Shown here piece after piece: positions 10,720 through 22,591 of a stretch of 64,000 nucleotides of DNA. A model generated the notes under the pieces. It saw only the letters and a program-made list of their open reading frames with translations. It was not told the origin of the DNA and searched no databases. A program made the translations under genes and the position numbers. Source of the stretch: Pestalotiopsis fici W106-1 (taxonomy: Eukaryota > Ascomycota > Sordariomycetes > Amphisphaeriales > Sporocadaceae); assembly GCF_000516985.1 (NCBI RefSeq), contig NW_006917096.1, forward strand, positions 2,403,606 through 2,467,605. Reading direction: 5' to 3'. How positions within the stretch are numbered: position 1 is the first letter of the stretch; each line of letters opens with the position of its first letter.

Positions 10720-13700
10720 CTACACATCGTCTCTGCTGGTGGCCACGTTCGTGAGTGTCATGTTGAGACGTTTGCTTGGCTCTCCTCCGGCACTATCGTC
10801 TTCTATTCTGGTACGCTTCCTGATTAATTGCAACTCCATGGAATTGCCTTCTGGCTCGGTATCGACGAGGCTCTCCGAATTTTCCGAACGTGCCTGCTCT
10901 AGTAGGGGGACCGACTGTAGGGTGCGCTCAATGATACTTGGTAGATGGGGCGATGGAGTATCCAGAATGCTGTAGTCATCCTGTGATTCTTTGTCCCAAA
11001 CGATCTTGACAGAGTCAGTAATGGGTAGAACGGTCAAGGAGCTTGGCTCCCAGCTTTGGAGAAATGGAAGGTGTCCGAACTGAGCCGTCTGCCCGTTGGC
11101 CGACGTTATCTTGACAACCTGGCCGGTCTGACCCTCTTGGGAAATCCAAAAAGGCTTCTCATGTTTCGTGACAGTCATATTTTCTCCCTGTCGGGTCGTG
11201 ATCGAGGTGCTATTGCCGACATGCGAGTCGCAATCCCGGACATTCCCCGTGGATACAGGAGCTGCCGGCAGTCTGATCCTCTCGGTGTGCCTCCCCGGCG
11301 CCATGTGTTCTCTATTTGAGGCTGATTCGGGCATTTCCATTCCAGGTACGGATTCACCAAATGAGCTACCCCAGCACGTGTAAATGATGAACACGTCATC
11401 CTCAAATGATAGTAGTTCTATCGTCTTTCGTATGAATTGATAACATCGTCGAGGTCCTGTCCATACTTAGCGATGATCTTTACGAGATACCTCCGATTGT
11501 GGCGTTTGGTGGTCGTGGGGACTACTTCACTCACCATCAGTCTCATTGAAACACCATATCGAAGCTTTACCCCACTCCGTAAAAGCTAGACATGGCCGAC
11601 TTGGATGAAACAGGAAGGACTTCCCTTTGGGACTTTGAGTCTTCACACCTCCGAATAATTGTCGACCTCGAAAGACGTATGTGTTTGCTGACGCTTGGGG
11701 TGGAGAAGCCGCCCTTGACCATACTTCCAACACCTGGGTGCTCGAAGTCTTTTTCTCGAAGAATGCCACAGCGTCGCCCATGGGTGAAAACGTGCTTCCA
11801 TAGAGGTACCTGAAATCGAAATCTCTCACCGTTGTATGGCTTTTAAGTCGCTGAGAGTACATTGCGAACTCGCCAAATTGCTTCTCATCTCCCGTGGCTG
11901 TACCCGATCGCAGACTCACCAGTACACGTAGAATCAAGACTCGGTGCAAATCGGCTGAAATTGTCACAGGAAAAATGAATCTCCACGGACAAGACTGCTC
12001 CCGATTGATGGGGTCATTCGAAATCTTGAGTACTTCTAAAACTTCGGCTGTAGAGAGATTCAGCATGACCGAAAACAGAACTTGTTGTGAGCTGATATCC
12101 CGAATTCGGTACTGGGCTTTCCAACCCGAGCACAAATCCTGAAGATTATCCTTCTCCATGCCGCAATCTGCAAGGCCCGAGGCAGTCATCCGAATAGTCA
12201 TATTTATGTACTGCCTATACGATATAATATTAGCAGGTGTGGCTTGATTCAGTATCGTCAAAGGAGAAAAACCTTGAGGGAAGGACGTATATTGTCGCGT
12301 GTGTCATCTTGTCGCTTGCGGTCTGTAACTTGACGAGAATCATGGATGGAGGATAGTTATCCATGGAGGGACTCAGGGGGCGTTCCCCGAGATGAGTTAC
12401 GACGGTATCATTCTGGGTAAACCAGAATGAGGACTTGGCGAAGGCTGTAATGGTGGACGTCCAAATTGCACATGGCTCCTTGAGCAGAACCTCAGCCCAG
12501 TCTTTTCGAAGCTCAACAAGATCTTTTTCCAACCGAAGGTAGAGAGTAGTGATTACATCAACTCGTGCACGATGCGCTACATACTTGAGCGAGCAGAGTT
12601 GCATCATGGATATCAATGGTTCCAAAGTGGGAAGTTTCTGGAAGGAAAAATTTGCCTCAACCCATGCAGTTACACATAGTCTTTGATTGATCCACTCTTC
12701 CAATACTTGGAGCGCAACGCTTACTTCTTCGAAATCGTTGTGTGAAGCGGCGAAAGAACTATCAAAGATTTCAGGGTCATGTTGTTGGACTCTGGTAAGT
12801 CCATATCGAAGTAGAGGGAAGCTTTCTGCAGTTAGAGTGCGTTGTTCATTCGAAAATCCGGTTGTTGTGATTGCTCCTCTTGGAATATCATAAGTCAGAT
12901 ATGAAAAACAAATCGCTGTGAGAATCAGCCATGCCATTTGCTTTGTGACTGAGAACGGTGAAGCATGGCAATAATCGTCCCCTAAAATGTACTCTCGGAA
13001 CGAAGAATGAAAAAAGCAAACGTTTCCACTGGAGTCGCACTCAACGAGTGCCCCACACATAATTGGCAAGCAATTCTGGAAGTCCACGATCAAGTCTTCC
13101 TCACGAGTGACTCGTCCGAGCTGCACAGCGACAATGTAGCGCAACTCGGGGAGTGTGATGGGCGTCCTACTGATTGCTATGACCTGGAATATCCGCTGCA
13201 CTTTTTTCTTTTGAGCAGGGTAGCCTTTTTCGAGTATCGCGAGAATCTTCCCGTACAGATTTTCCAATCCATCTAACATGGTATCATCAAAAATTGCATC
13301 GCCACGCTCTGTGGGTGAAAGCCAGTCACAAGAAAGATATCTCACGACGAGCCTGGCCCATAGAAACATGCCCTGAGCACGGCATGACAGTAATGCGACG
13401 ATCTCTTCAATATTTGAGGACTTTGGTAGTAGTCCGTCATTGTTGAGACATTCGATCCTAGGTTGCAAGTATGCTCGAATATCGTGCGCGTTCTGCCAAG
13501 GTTCCAAGCTGATGGTTGTGTAGGGATTGCTACCACGAGGTGGTTTACAGCTTGGCCGCCCCATGAGGATGGCCTTGGCGCCGGTAGAGCAACACAGCTC
13601 ATACACGGTCTTAAACAGGTCAGGAGGATTGGTACATTCATCGAAGCCGTCTAAAATCAAAGTTACCGGTGGCAGCTGCTTGAGAAGTAGCAGAAGGCAT

Positions 13701-15282
13701 TGGCGAATTTCCTCATCCGTGGCGCGCATCTGTCCTGTACCATCGGATTCTATGACAATCGAGACTGCATCGAGTACATTGGCAGATCTTATGTTGCAAT
13801 GAATAATCTGGTGTAGACATGCCCTCAGACCATGTGTCGGACTACATTCTTCGACTCTTTCGGAAGCGAAGTGGTAGTAAAGCACTGGTAACGTTGTTGG
13901 TGCCTGTTGAGCCTCTGAGCTGTTCGTTTCCGGGGGGTTGGCAAGATCCTCAATGAGAAGCGAAGACAGTATAGTCTTTCCATATCCAGGTTTAGCTTAG
14001 AGAACAGTCAGTCAATGCACCTAAGCAGATATTCACTTGGACTCGCCTTGGATGAACATGATCTGCAGTTCCGGAGGCTCGGATTCGCTTTCTATTGGCT
14101 TCGTTTCTAGTGATCTGAACGCTCTGTAGCATGAAGATGCCAAGAACCATTTGCCCGTCTCGTTCTGCCTAAGCGCCTGTGCCTTGTGTAGCTCACGCGA
14201 AAAATCTGAGGCGTTGATCCATTTCGCAATTTGACGAAATGTTATATCTGTGACTGTGTGAGTGGTGCACGTCTCTAGACTGCGTTATTCGATTGAAGGA
14301 GGCTCACCGAAAATGGGGGAGACCTGAAGAATTGAATCGCCCCGATGTCCGCTTGTCTCGCGGTCGCTTGTCATGGATGCGATATGCTCTAAAATCCGCT
14401 CGAAACGGACTGTGAGAGTCTCTTCTCGTTCCAATATGGACTGCTTTAGCTCCGACACCTGCAATTTGAATTGAGAGATGGCATCGTTCGTATTGGCCGA
14501 GTCGCGTTCTCTCTTGCGAAGTTGATATTCAGTAAACTTGGACTCTTCGAGCTGCATTTCGCTCAGAAACAGGGCTTGATGGGTCTCGATTCGCTCGAGA
14601 AGGCTTTTGAATCTGACATCAAAGGGCTTCCAAAAGATGTCGGCAATAGCGACTGCTTTATACCGAATGCCTCGTTTCTTGGTGCCGAATACCTGACAGG
14701 CCTCTTGACAAAACTGCACTAGGTCTGTGTAGATATACGACAAGACCTTGACAACCCGCGTGCTTTCGAATTTCGGGATGTCTAATTCGGTGTTTCCAAG
14801 GACTTGGCGTGTCAACAACCTCCTGTAGTACTCGGCGTAGCCCGGGAGGCGGTCGCCGATCTTCTCGAACATGGCCAGCAGCTTATCGAGAAAGCTTGAA
14901 AAGTTGGAGGCGAGCTCCAGGAAAAAGGTCAGAGTTAGTATGACAAACAGCCATCTGGCAATCCGGAAGGAGAAGAACCTACCAGGAATACCATCCGCAT
15001 TGCGCCCCAAACCAAGGCAGGCACTTCTGGGTTGGACTGTATGAAGATTCCGATGATGTCGAAAAAGGGCAAGAGCGATTCGGAGACTCTCTCCAAGCGT
15101 TGACAATACTTGGACAGCTTCGAATTCCTCTGGTAGGTCGACACCCGCTTGTTGAGCTCCTCGATCATCTCTTTCGCTGATGGGAATTCCATAAACTCTT
15201 TAGAGTCAGCAGGCGAAAGAGAATCCCGAAACTGCCGAGCCGCCGCCTGGAAGAGGCCATCGAGACTGTCAATTGTGCTCAT
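10720..15282 (-). CDS. NACHT-domain STAND (NLR-like) protein with fungal N-terminal domain
   Basis: Six exons: 15282-14983, 14914-14308, 14247-14047, 13995-12273, 12214-11535 and 11465-10720. The spliced length is 4,257 nt (1,418 aa). Residues about 70-220 match the N-terminal domain common in fungal STANDs (DUF7708-like: LVWGAMRMVFLLASNFSSFL, then EKIGDRLP), followed by a coiled coil at about 220-280. The NACHT NTPase has Walker A AKPGYGKT at 370-377 and Walker B LILDGFDEC at 482-490. A helical arm follows, with HSSFREYILGDDY. The C-terminal third has propeller-like pieces (FHPSRPCLAFTEWGKASIW) and ends in a Ser/Glu-rich tail. Fungal NLR-like proteins of this build act in non-self recognition and regulated cell death; the ligand is unknown. 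Intron 3 (13996-14046) appears to use a GC donor, and intron 4 has a weak gttttt donor. Decayed coding sequence lies just beyond its 3' end. Confidence 0.85.
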
Positions 15283-16057
15283 GGTGTATTACCTGCGTAC
15301 AACATGCGACGCATAATCTCGGCAGAGTTCCAACGGAGAAGCGTCTCATGATACTTGCTCTAGTATAGCCAGTCTTCATTCATGATTGTCGAAATATTCA
15401 TCTTGAGAAGAATAGAAATCTCGCGATATTCGCCGAAAGTGCCAGGTGCATGTCGCCAAACCTCGGCCAGGACAAGCTGGGCGAGCACTGCCTCCTCTTT
15501 GCCGCCATCTGTACAGATGTGCTATCGTGGCCCAATCGCAGCCGAGACCACAACTGTGCACTGCTTTCACCGACAAGGATACTTGCATCATGTATACGCC
15601 CCGCCGGGCAGTGAACTCTGGAGGACAGCTGCAGCTTGTTAGGCTGTCTTGGACTATTATATAGAATTGTTATATTGGAAAGAAGAAGAAAAAGAGAAAA
15701 GACAAAAAGGAAATGTTTACTGTAGTAACCAGCATTATCGCTCAACAGTCCCTGAATAAAGATGTCTTCAAATATTCAAGTTATTCATACTATTTCACCA
15801 TTTTATATGTAGCCAATCGGTTTCAAAAGTACCCAGTCCGTTATCATCAAGAGCCTAAAAGTCAGTCGTCATTGCAAGATCATCGATGAAAAGCTAGAAA
15901 TAGGCAGTTTGACGTTGTGTACATTGCTATGAGTGAGTGACTAATATCCAAATACCTCCGCTGAACTAGTGATAAGCCCAATAGTAGGGACCGTCCCAAC
16001 TCAACAATACTCAATGATTGAATCGCTCTCCCTGTAAACTTCACTACCAGCAGCCTC
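15283..16057. other. Intergenic between the NACHT gene and THI4
   Basis: Contains the promoter side of the NACHT gene and the 3' UTR of THI4. The overlapping open frames at 15376-15745 are on both strands and show no family signal. Confidence 0.5.
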
Positions 16058-17128
<1,071 letters not shown>

Positions 17129-17134
17129 TTAGAT

Positions 17135-17389
17135 CTATCGAGGTTAGTCACAGTCGCTCACATAAGAGGGGTAGGCTAATAGAGCATGATCCTTTCGCTG
17201 GTATTATCCAGATCAAGTTTTGGGCCGTATAATCTCAGAACGAGCTCCGGCATGGCCATTCCTCTCCTGGCAAATCTCCATCAATTCAACCTGGACGACC
17301 AGGAGGGATGATGGGTGGATTTGCAGGCGGGCAATGTAGACATGCAAGAGTACTCGAACACCGGCTCATGGCTCGCTTTGAGTCATTAC
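17135..17389 (-). other. Predicted 5' UTR intron of THI4 carrying the riboswitch
   Basis: The 3' splice site is well supported: branch point TGACTAAC followed closely by cctcgatag at 17135-17143, 33 nt before the ATG. A reasonable donor is CAG/gtaatg at 17389, giving an intron of about 255 nt with the aptamer in its second half. The donor is an inference; other donors may be used when TPP is bound, exposing upstream AUGs. Confidence 0.6.
17185..17272 (-). ncRNA. TPP (thi-box) riboswitch in the THI4 leader
   Basis: Read on the minus strand, the leader contains the conserved thi-box elements in order: GGCC...AUGCC, the CUGAGA core (17232-17238), GGCC closing the P2 helix, then GAUCUGGAUAAUACCAGCG (17196-17214) forming P4/P5, followed by AAGGA. 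These match the TPP aptamer found in bacterial thi genes and in fungal THI4/NMT1 leaders. It lies about 85 nt upstream of the THI4 start codon and inside a predicted 5' UTR intron, so control by TPP-dependent splicing, as described for Neurospora NMT1, is the likely mechanism. The P1 helix was not resolved, so the outer ends are approximate. Confidence 0.93.
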
Positions 17390-18176
17390 CTGACAAACAG
17401 CATGATTGATTCTTATCATGTGTGGCAATCGCCACATCGATTGGATAACCCATTCCAGGTCATGGTTCCCCTAGCCTTGCCATTGACAAGGCATCTCGTA
17501 CCAAGAGAGGATTCCTGGCTCGAGATGGTTAGTATACGTTGCTAGATTGGAGAGTCGGGTGGCTCATTGTTAGCACGACGCTTACGATTGATCGATTGAT
17601 CGTATACGATGTAGGAATTTGATGGTTGGAAGTTTGAGAAATCACTTGTGATGAAGATGGAGAGAGGGAAAAAGTAAACTCTATTGAACCACAGTCCAGG
17701 CTTGTGACTGATATACTACTCTCCAGGAGCGGGGTATTGAGGGTTTGTCGTCATAGTGTAACAAGACGCATCTCTTGTCAGCGACTATCGGAGTATGCGC
17801 ATGGTGTTTGATCTGCATACTACTTCGGTATTACTGCTGTGGAATGTGTGGAATCACTGCCCATTGAGACATAAATGTGGTGCCCTCCTTCAGACTAGTC
17901 GTCGGTTAAATGGGCCAGGTTCAAATCAACGAGATATTGTTCGCTGAATTGTCTTTCGCGAGTGCCGCCTCAAGCCGCGACTATTTCGCATCTATAACTG
18001 GCACTAAGGCAGGCTGGGTAGCCCCGGTTGTACTCCTCGCCGAAAGCGTCGATGGTGGGGTCTTCTGAGAAGGCTGCAACACTTTGTTGGTGGTTTTGTT
18101 ACGTGATTATAGAAGGTATCAGCAACTGTCATGGAACCGTGCTAGGCATTTACTGAGCTTGCAGATCGTCACAGCC
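17390..18176. other. Divergent promoter region between THI4 and the ATL gene
   Basis: The two genes are head to head here. No open frame looks coding. Short upstream AUG codons occur on the minus strand in the likely THI4 leader. No tRNA was found. Confidence 0.5.
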
Positions 18177-18723
18177 ATGGCGAGATCGGATGAGGCTGCT
18201 GCGTTTTTCGCAACAGTGTATTCAGCAGTGCGCGAGATACCAGAAGGAAAAGTCACCAGTTACGGCCACATTGCCAAGCTCATCGGCACCCGTGAGTATA
18301 TCCCAGCATGTAGGAAAGGAAGGAATTATCCGCTCTGAACACTTCTCAAGCCCAGCGTCCACGCCAAGTCGGTGTCTGCTTAAAGCACCTCTCACACGAT
18401 GCGGGCGCCCGCTTCAACAATGTGAATGTCCCATGGCAGCGGGTCATCAACGCGAAGGGGGCAATTTCTCAACGGTGAGCGTTACAACTACAAAACCGCT
18501 ATTCTAGTCCATCTAGAAGCAAACAGTCCAACCAGAACTGACTCCTGATAGATCACAGCCTTCTGGAGCCCGCAATCAAGCTGCAGCCCTTCAAGCCGAA
18601 GGAGTCACAGTAGCTACTGGGGCTCTGGGAGAATTGACAGTAGATTTTGCAGAATATGGTTGGTTTCCGCGTTCGTTGCCGTCTGAAGAGGAATCAGAGC
18701 TGGATGACGATGATTCGGAATAG
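18177..18723 (+). CDS. Alkyltransferase-like protein (ATL, MGMT-type DNA-binding domain)
   Basis: Three exons: 18177-18291, 18351-18474 and 18552-18723, with introns of 59 and 77 nt. The spliced length is 411 nt (136 aa). The protein opens with the MGMT-type winged-helix domain (TVYSAVREIPEGKVTSYGHIA, then IGTPQRPRQVGVCLKHL). In O6-alkylguanine transferases the active site is PCHRV; here residues 66-71 read PWQRVI, so the acceptor cysteine is Trp67, as in fission yeast Atl1. Such proteins bind O6-alkylguanine, flip the base and hand the lesion to nucleotide excision repair rather than repairing it themselves. The family's C-terminal EYGWFP follows, then an acidic tail (EEESELDDDDSE). The size fits the family. 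An upstream ATG at 18084 is in frame but not needed. Confidence 0.93.
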
Positions 18724-19053
18724 GGTCGCTGGCCATGAGCAAGCATTGATGTGTTGAGCATCAACTTCTGAAAATGAATATTTTCCACCCGAGCTGTTGC
18801 CGTGTCTGTCTCGCAAGCAATCTTCACTTTTCACTGAGAAACGATCGCCGCGATGCAGGATGAAATGACGTATTCTGTACTGTCTTTTCAGAGACTTGTC
18901 CGCGATCCACTGTTCGAAGATCCTTTGATAATCATGTGCGCTATTTTGAGCGGTATTTTTCCGTCGTGACACGATCTGGGCTTCCCATACTTCAACATGA
19001 TCCAAACCAATCGTATCTCGAAAATTAGCCAGCTCAAGGACCTTAAGCTGCAA
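18694..19053 (-). pseudogene. Coding-like fragment, possible gene remnant
   Basis: This minus-strand frame reads like real protein (VLELANFRDTIGLDHVEVWE, HDYQRIFEQWIADKSL, RHFILHRGDRFSVKSED). A tttgcag acceptor sits at its upstream end, just below a stop. No upstream exon or start was found in the 450 nt toward the phosphatase gene, and its 3' end overlaps the ATL stop. The family is not recognised. It may be a decayed gene end or chance. Confidence 0.25.
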
Positions 19054-19508
19054 ACCAGACTAGAATGAGGATGGGGATATTCAGCGTGTACATTATGGGA
19101 TCACAGAAAGCAAGAGACGGCCTTGGCATGTCTTTACAATATTTTATTTATTCTCTATTGACACTATAGCAAGGAGGGCCAGATATTCGTGGCTTAGTTC
19201 CTGCAACCTAGATTTCAAAACTGGCAAACCTGTATTTTGCAACATGTGCACTATGCCCCTTTTAGTGACATGCCGATTGACAACTGCCTATCCAATGTGT
19301 TAGCATGGATGTATTTTGATGACAAATTCAAATGAATTGTGAATTGGGATTGATGTCAGATAGCGGTTGGACATTATTATCCACATGAAATTCAGAACAG
19401 GTCTGTGAACATGTATTTTCTCATCATGTAAAGGGAAGAACTGGGCCACGTAGGGTTGTGTTTAACGTACCATTGGAGCTGATCAATAATGCTTGTTGTG
19501 TTGTAACA

Positions 19509-20441
19509 TCACTGGGACAAGTCATCTTCGGCCTTGCGCTTCTTGGAGGTTGGAGTGAAGAAGGCAGTCAAGGTTTGTTGTCGAGAATCAAACTTCGCAC
19601 TGCCAATGCCTCCACGGGTCTTCTTCAAGCCATTAAGATGATCCGTCAGATTAGTACCTTGGATCACTATTGTCAGACGGCTCTGGTCAGCGGTGCAGTC
19701 AACAGTCGTGCTTGCACTTGACATAGGGCCCGAGGCTCGTACTTGAGCAGAGATATTCTCAATCTTCGCTTGAAGAACGCCTGTGTTGCTCCAAGCAGCG
19801 CCATATCTGTCCCCATCCGCAGAGGCCGTACTGGCTGTTGGAACAGGAAAATGGCTAACGAGAGCTTGCAGCAATACGCCGAGGATGATCCCATGTGCAA
19901 CGACCACAACAGCCACCTTTTCGGATGCGTGCCGTTTCAACATGGGAGTGAGCTCCTTGTCAATGAAGCGGTCCACTCGAACCATCATGGCTTCACGGGA
20001 CTCCGAGTCTGACTGGATGGAACCGTCAGCCCGGCCGTTGGAGAGCACACCGTACTTCACACCTTCTGCGGAGCCAAAATCCTTTTCTCGAAGCTCTGGA
20101 AGTTGCGCGACCGTGAGTTCGACATCCGCCTTTTTCAAGGCTGCCTTGGATCCACGTTGGGCGTCGGCAACCGCCTCGGCCGTTCGATAGGCTCGCTGAA
20201 GGTTGGAGGTAAAGATGTGCACGACAGGGCCGATGACATCACGGCGCGACACCAGATGGGCACCTAGACGTCGCGCCTGGAGTACACCGTGATTGGTCAA
20301 GGCAGAATCACGAGAGCCTGCGCTGCAAAAGCTGTTAGACTTGCTCAAGTGTGGGAGCATAGCAGACAGAGCTGCGGCAACTTACTAAAGACCAGCTACA
20401 TTGTCAACGGACTCGCCGTGACGAATGAGAAGCAGATGCAT
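19509..20441 (-). CDS. Histidine phosphatase (phosphoglycerate mutase-like) with PIP-box-like tail
   Basis: Two exons, 20441-20386 and 20322-19509, joined over a 63-nt intron (gtaagt to ttgcag); 870 nt, 289 aa. The N-terminus MHLLLIRHGESVDNVAGLYAG holds the catalytic RHG at residues 7-9, interrupted a little later by the intron. ELREKDFGSAEG and VVVVAHGIILGVLL supply the other conserved elements, the acid and the second histidine. It belongs to the branch with broad phosphatase activity; the substrate is unknown. The C-terminal extension contains Q267-Q-T-L270-T-A-F273-F274, an exact QxxLxxFF PCNA-interacting consensus, followed by the basic cluster KKRKAEDD, which could be a nuclear localisation signal. 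This suggests a nuclear role near replication or repair. Its stop is tail to tail with the ATL gene, 785 nt away. Confidence 0.9.
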
Positions 20442-22261
20442 TTCTGCAGCTCATGGTGTCGACAGACGAGCGATCACCTTCATCGCCCAGTTGAGAGCAG
20501 AGCTGAGCAACTGAGTGAAAGTTTTCAATGACAATGAGAAGAGTGGTTGAAAGGAAAGAAATTGCAACGAGGCTTGGAGCTTTTGAAGCTGTTTGCAGTC
20601 TGCTAAGGAAAAAAAAAAAAAAAAAAAAAGTGTGTAGTGGAGCTGCTATTACAAAGACTAGTGCTAAACAGAAGAAGGTCCCCCACTTTGTGCTTGCGGC
20701 GAAACAAAACTCCGTGGAAGCGCTGGCTTGAACTCTAGGTCCATAGGATGGTAGGCCCCGAGGTCCCGACTCCCGAGATCTAGGGCTCAGAATAGCTTAG
20801 ACCGCTATATCCAAGGTCCTTAACTGCTAATCGTTAGGCCTCTGTCACGATGAATGGAATTCTCGGTTGCTAGCGAAATGGTGCAAGGCGATATTTGCCA
20901 CATCTCTGTCGATTATCAAGCTATCTTTCATGTTGACAATGTAAGATTATGAACAAAATAATATCTTGTTACACACCTTATATCCCGTAATTTACTATCT
21001 TTCGAAGCAGACTCTACACACAAGGTACTTGCTCTGGTCTCTCAGCACCACGCTGTGTTCCGGCTACCAGTTCAGAGCCTGTAGAAGCCCCTACCAGGAA
21101 CTGAGAGAGGCCGCTGTGCCAACAGTGTCGGACAATTTACAGGCACGTTCCTGCAGCGGCTCTGCTGACCAGTGGGGACAGTGTCCACTCGTCCCGTCGA
21201 CCCACTGAGTGCCGCGAAAATCTGGGGAAATCTGGGGACTAGCGTAAGACCCTGAGTCGTATGGCCAATTCCTTTCGCAACGACCATAGCACGTGAGGAC
21301 GACAATCAGCGGCCTTTCTTGCCCGTTTTATAATTATTCACAAGTATAAACATCTGCATTTCTCTAGATACCAATTGCATGCTCTCAATGCAGAGCCTCA
21401 TGTAGTGGCAGATGAGTGACGGGAGTGCCTTGCAGGTCACTGTGACCTTGCTGAACCGATTATGGTACGATTCGCAACTGGCCCCCCGGACACCCTCTTT
21501 TTGAGGGGCATTTGAGTTCGCAGGTCTACGTCAATATTGTCTATTTACGCCTACTTGAGGCCCTCGAGTCAGAGTTCGGCACCAAATATGCCAGTTTTGC
21601 CCAGGCTACAGCAAAGCTTCCCCCGGCGGTGCGAAACTTGAGAGCGACGGCGAAATTAACACTGCCCATGTGAACGCATGTTGGCCCGTAAATCCAGCTC
21701 GAGATGAATGGCCAGCACACTTAGGCGCAACCTTGTATGCATAGATCCCTGGCAAGCGAATCGTATGATTGGCTTATCACACCATCTGCAACAATAGTAG
21801 GCAGGGAGTCGCCCATTGGACTGCCACCCAGGTGCCCATACCCCGCTCGCTTCCCACCGTCTGCATTTCCCCAGACGGGAAGTGGTGATGGATGGTGAGC
21901 TGATGGATGAATGGTCGAGGACGTGTGTTTGGGTTTACGTGTACGGCTTGAGGAAGGCGAGAAGGTAGGTGCCCTTTAGCCAACCGCCCCCTTATTTAGA
22001 GACATGCTTCTCCCCAATCCTTTGCCGTCATTCCGTTACACCAGCCATCTCCTCTTTCCATTCATCTTCAACTCGGTTCTTCCACTGAGTTTGTCATCGT
22101 ATTTCATCTAGGACTTGATAATCAAACCTTCAAGTCTGTGAAAACGAAACCAGCCATTAATTGACTACAACGAGAGACACCGCTTGGGTCATCCTCAACA
22201 CTGCTATTCAACGCAGTTTCTCCTCACTTTATCTTCTTCAATCCACAAAACATCTGTCATC
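20442..22261. other. Intergenic with a poly-A tract
   Basis: A run of 21 A residues lies at 20609-20629. The sequence at 20720-20850 is tRNA-flank-like in texture but folds into no tRNA I can recognise. The segment 22000-22260 is a pyrimidine-rich leader typical of the small gene that follows. No coding frame is convincing. Confidence 0.5.
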
Positions 22262-22591
22262 ATGCCCGTCAGAATCCCCAAGGCTGGAGCTACCGAGGGC
22301 GTCGCCTTTGCGACAGCTGGAGTCGTCGGTTTTGCCCCCTTTTACTTCATGCTTCCTGGTGCCGAGAGTCGTCTCGCATCACAAACACAAAAGTGGGCTC
22401 CCCGATGGGAACGCAACATCTCCTACTTTGCCCCGCCCGCCCAGCGAGTCGCTCAGCGCGTCGAGCCTCGTGTCTCCAAGAACGTGAAGAAGCTCGACGA
22501 CAAGCTGCCCCTCGAGAGGATGGCACAGGGTGTTGACCGCCGCCTTCAGAAGGGCTTCGACCGCCTCCACCTTCACGACATCCCTAAATAA
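22262..22591 (+). CDS. Small single-pass membrane protein, conserved-looking, unknown function
   Basis: Intronless frame of 109 codons plus stop. I chose the ATG at 22262 (catcATGcc) rather than the in-frame one at 22184, because the latter adds only leader-like residues and the pyrimidine-rich sequence before 22262 looks untranslated. After a short N-terminus there is one hydrophobic segment, GVAFATAGVVGFAPFYFML (residues 15-33), then a basic amphipathic tail with repeated RVAQRVEPRVSK and LPLERMAQGVDRRL motifs. It has no cysteines. The layout would suit a mitochondrial or ER tail-out protein, but I see no family signature and make no functional claim. Confidence 0.7.
   Translation: MPVRIPKAGATEGVAFATAGVVGFAPFYFMLPGAESRLASQTQKWAPRWERNISYFAPPAQRVAQRVEPRVSKNVKKLDDKLPLERMAQGVDRRLQKGFDRLHLHDIPK

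Noticed and set aside
20720..20860. Possible tRNA-like or SINE-like sequence after the poly-A run
   Set aside because: I could not fold a cloverleaf or find A and B boxes with correct spacing.
22184..22261. Earlier in-frame ATG for the small membrane protein
   Set aside because: The added residues look like a translated leader, and the ATG at 22262 has the better context.
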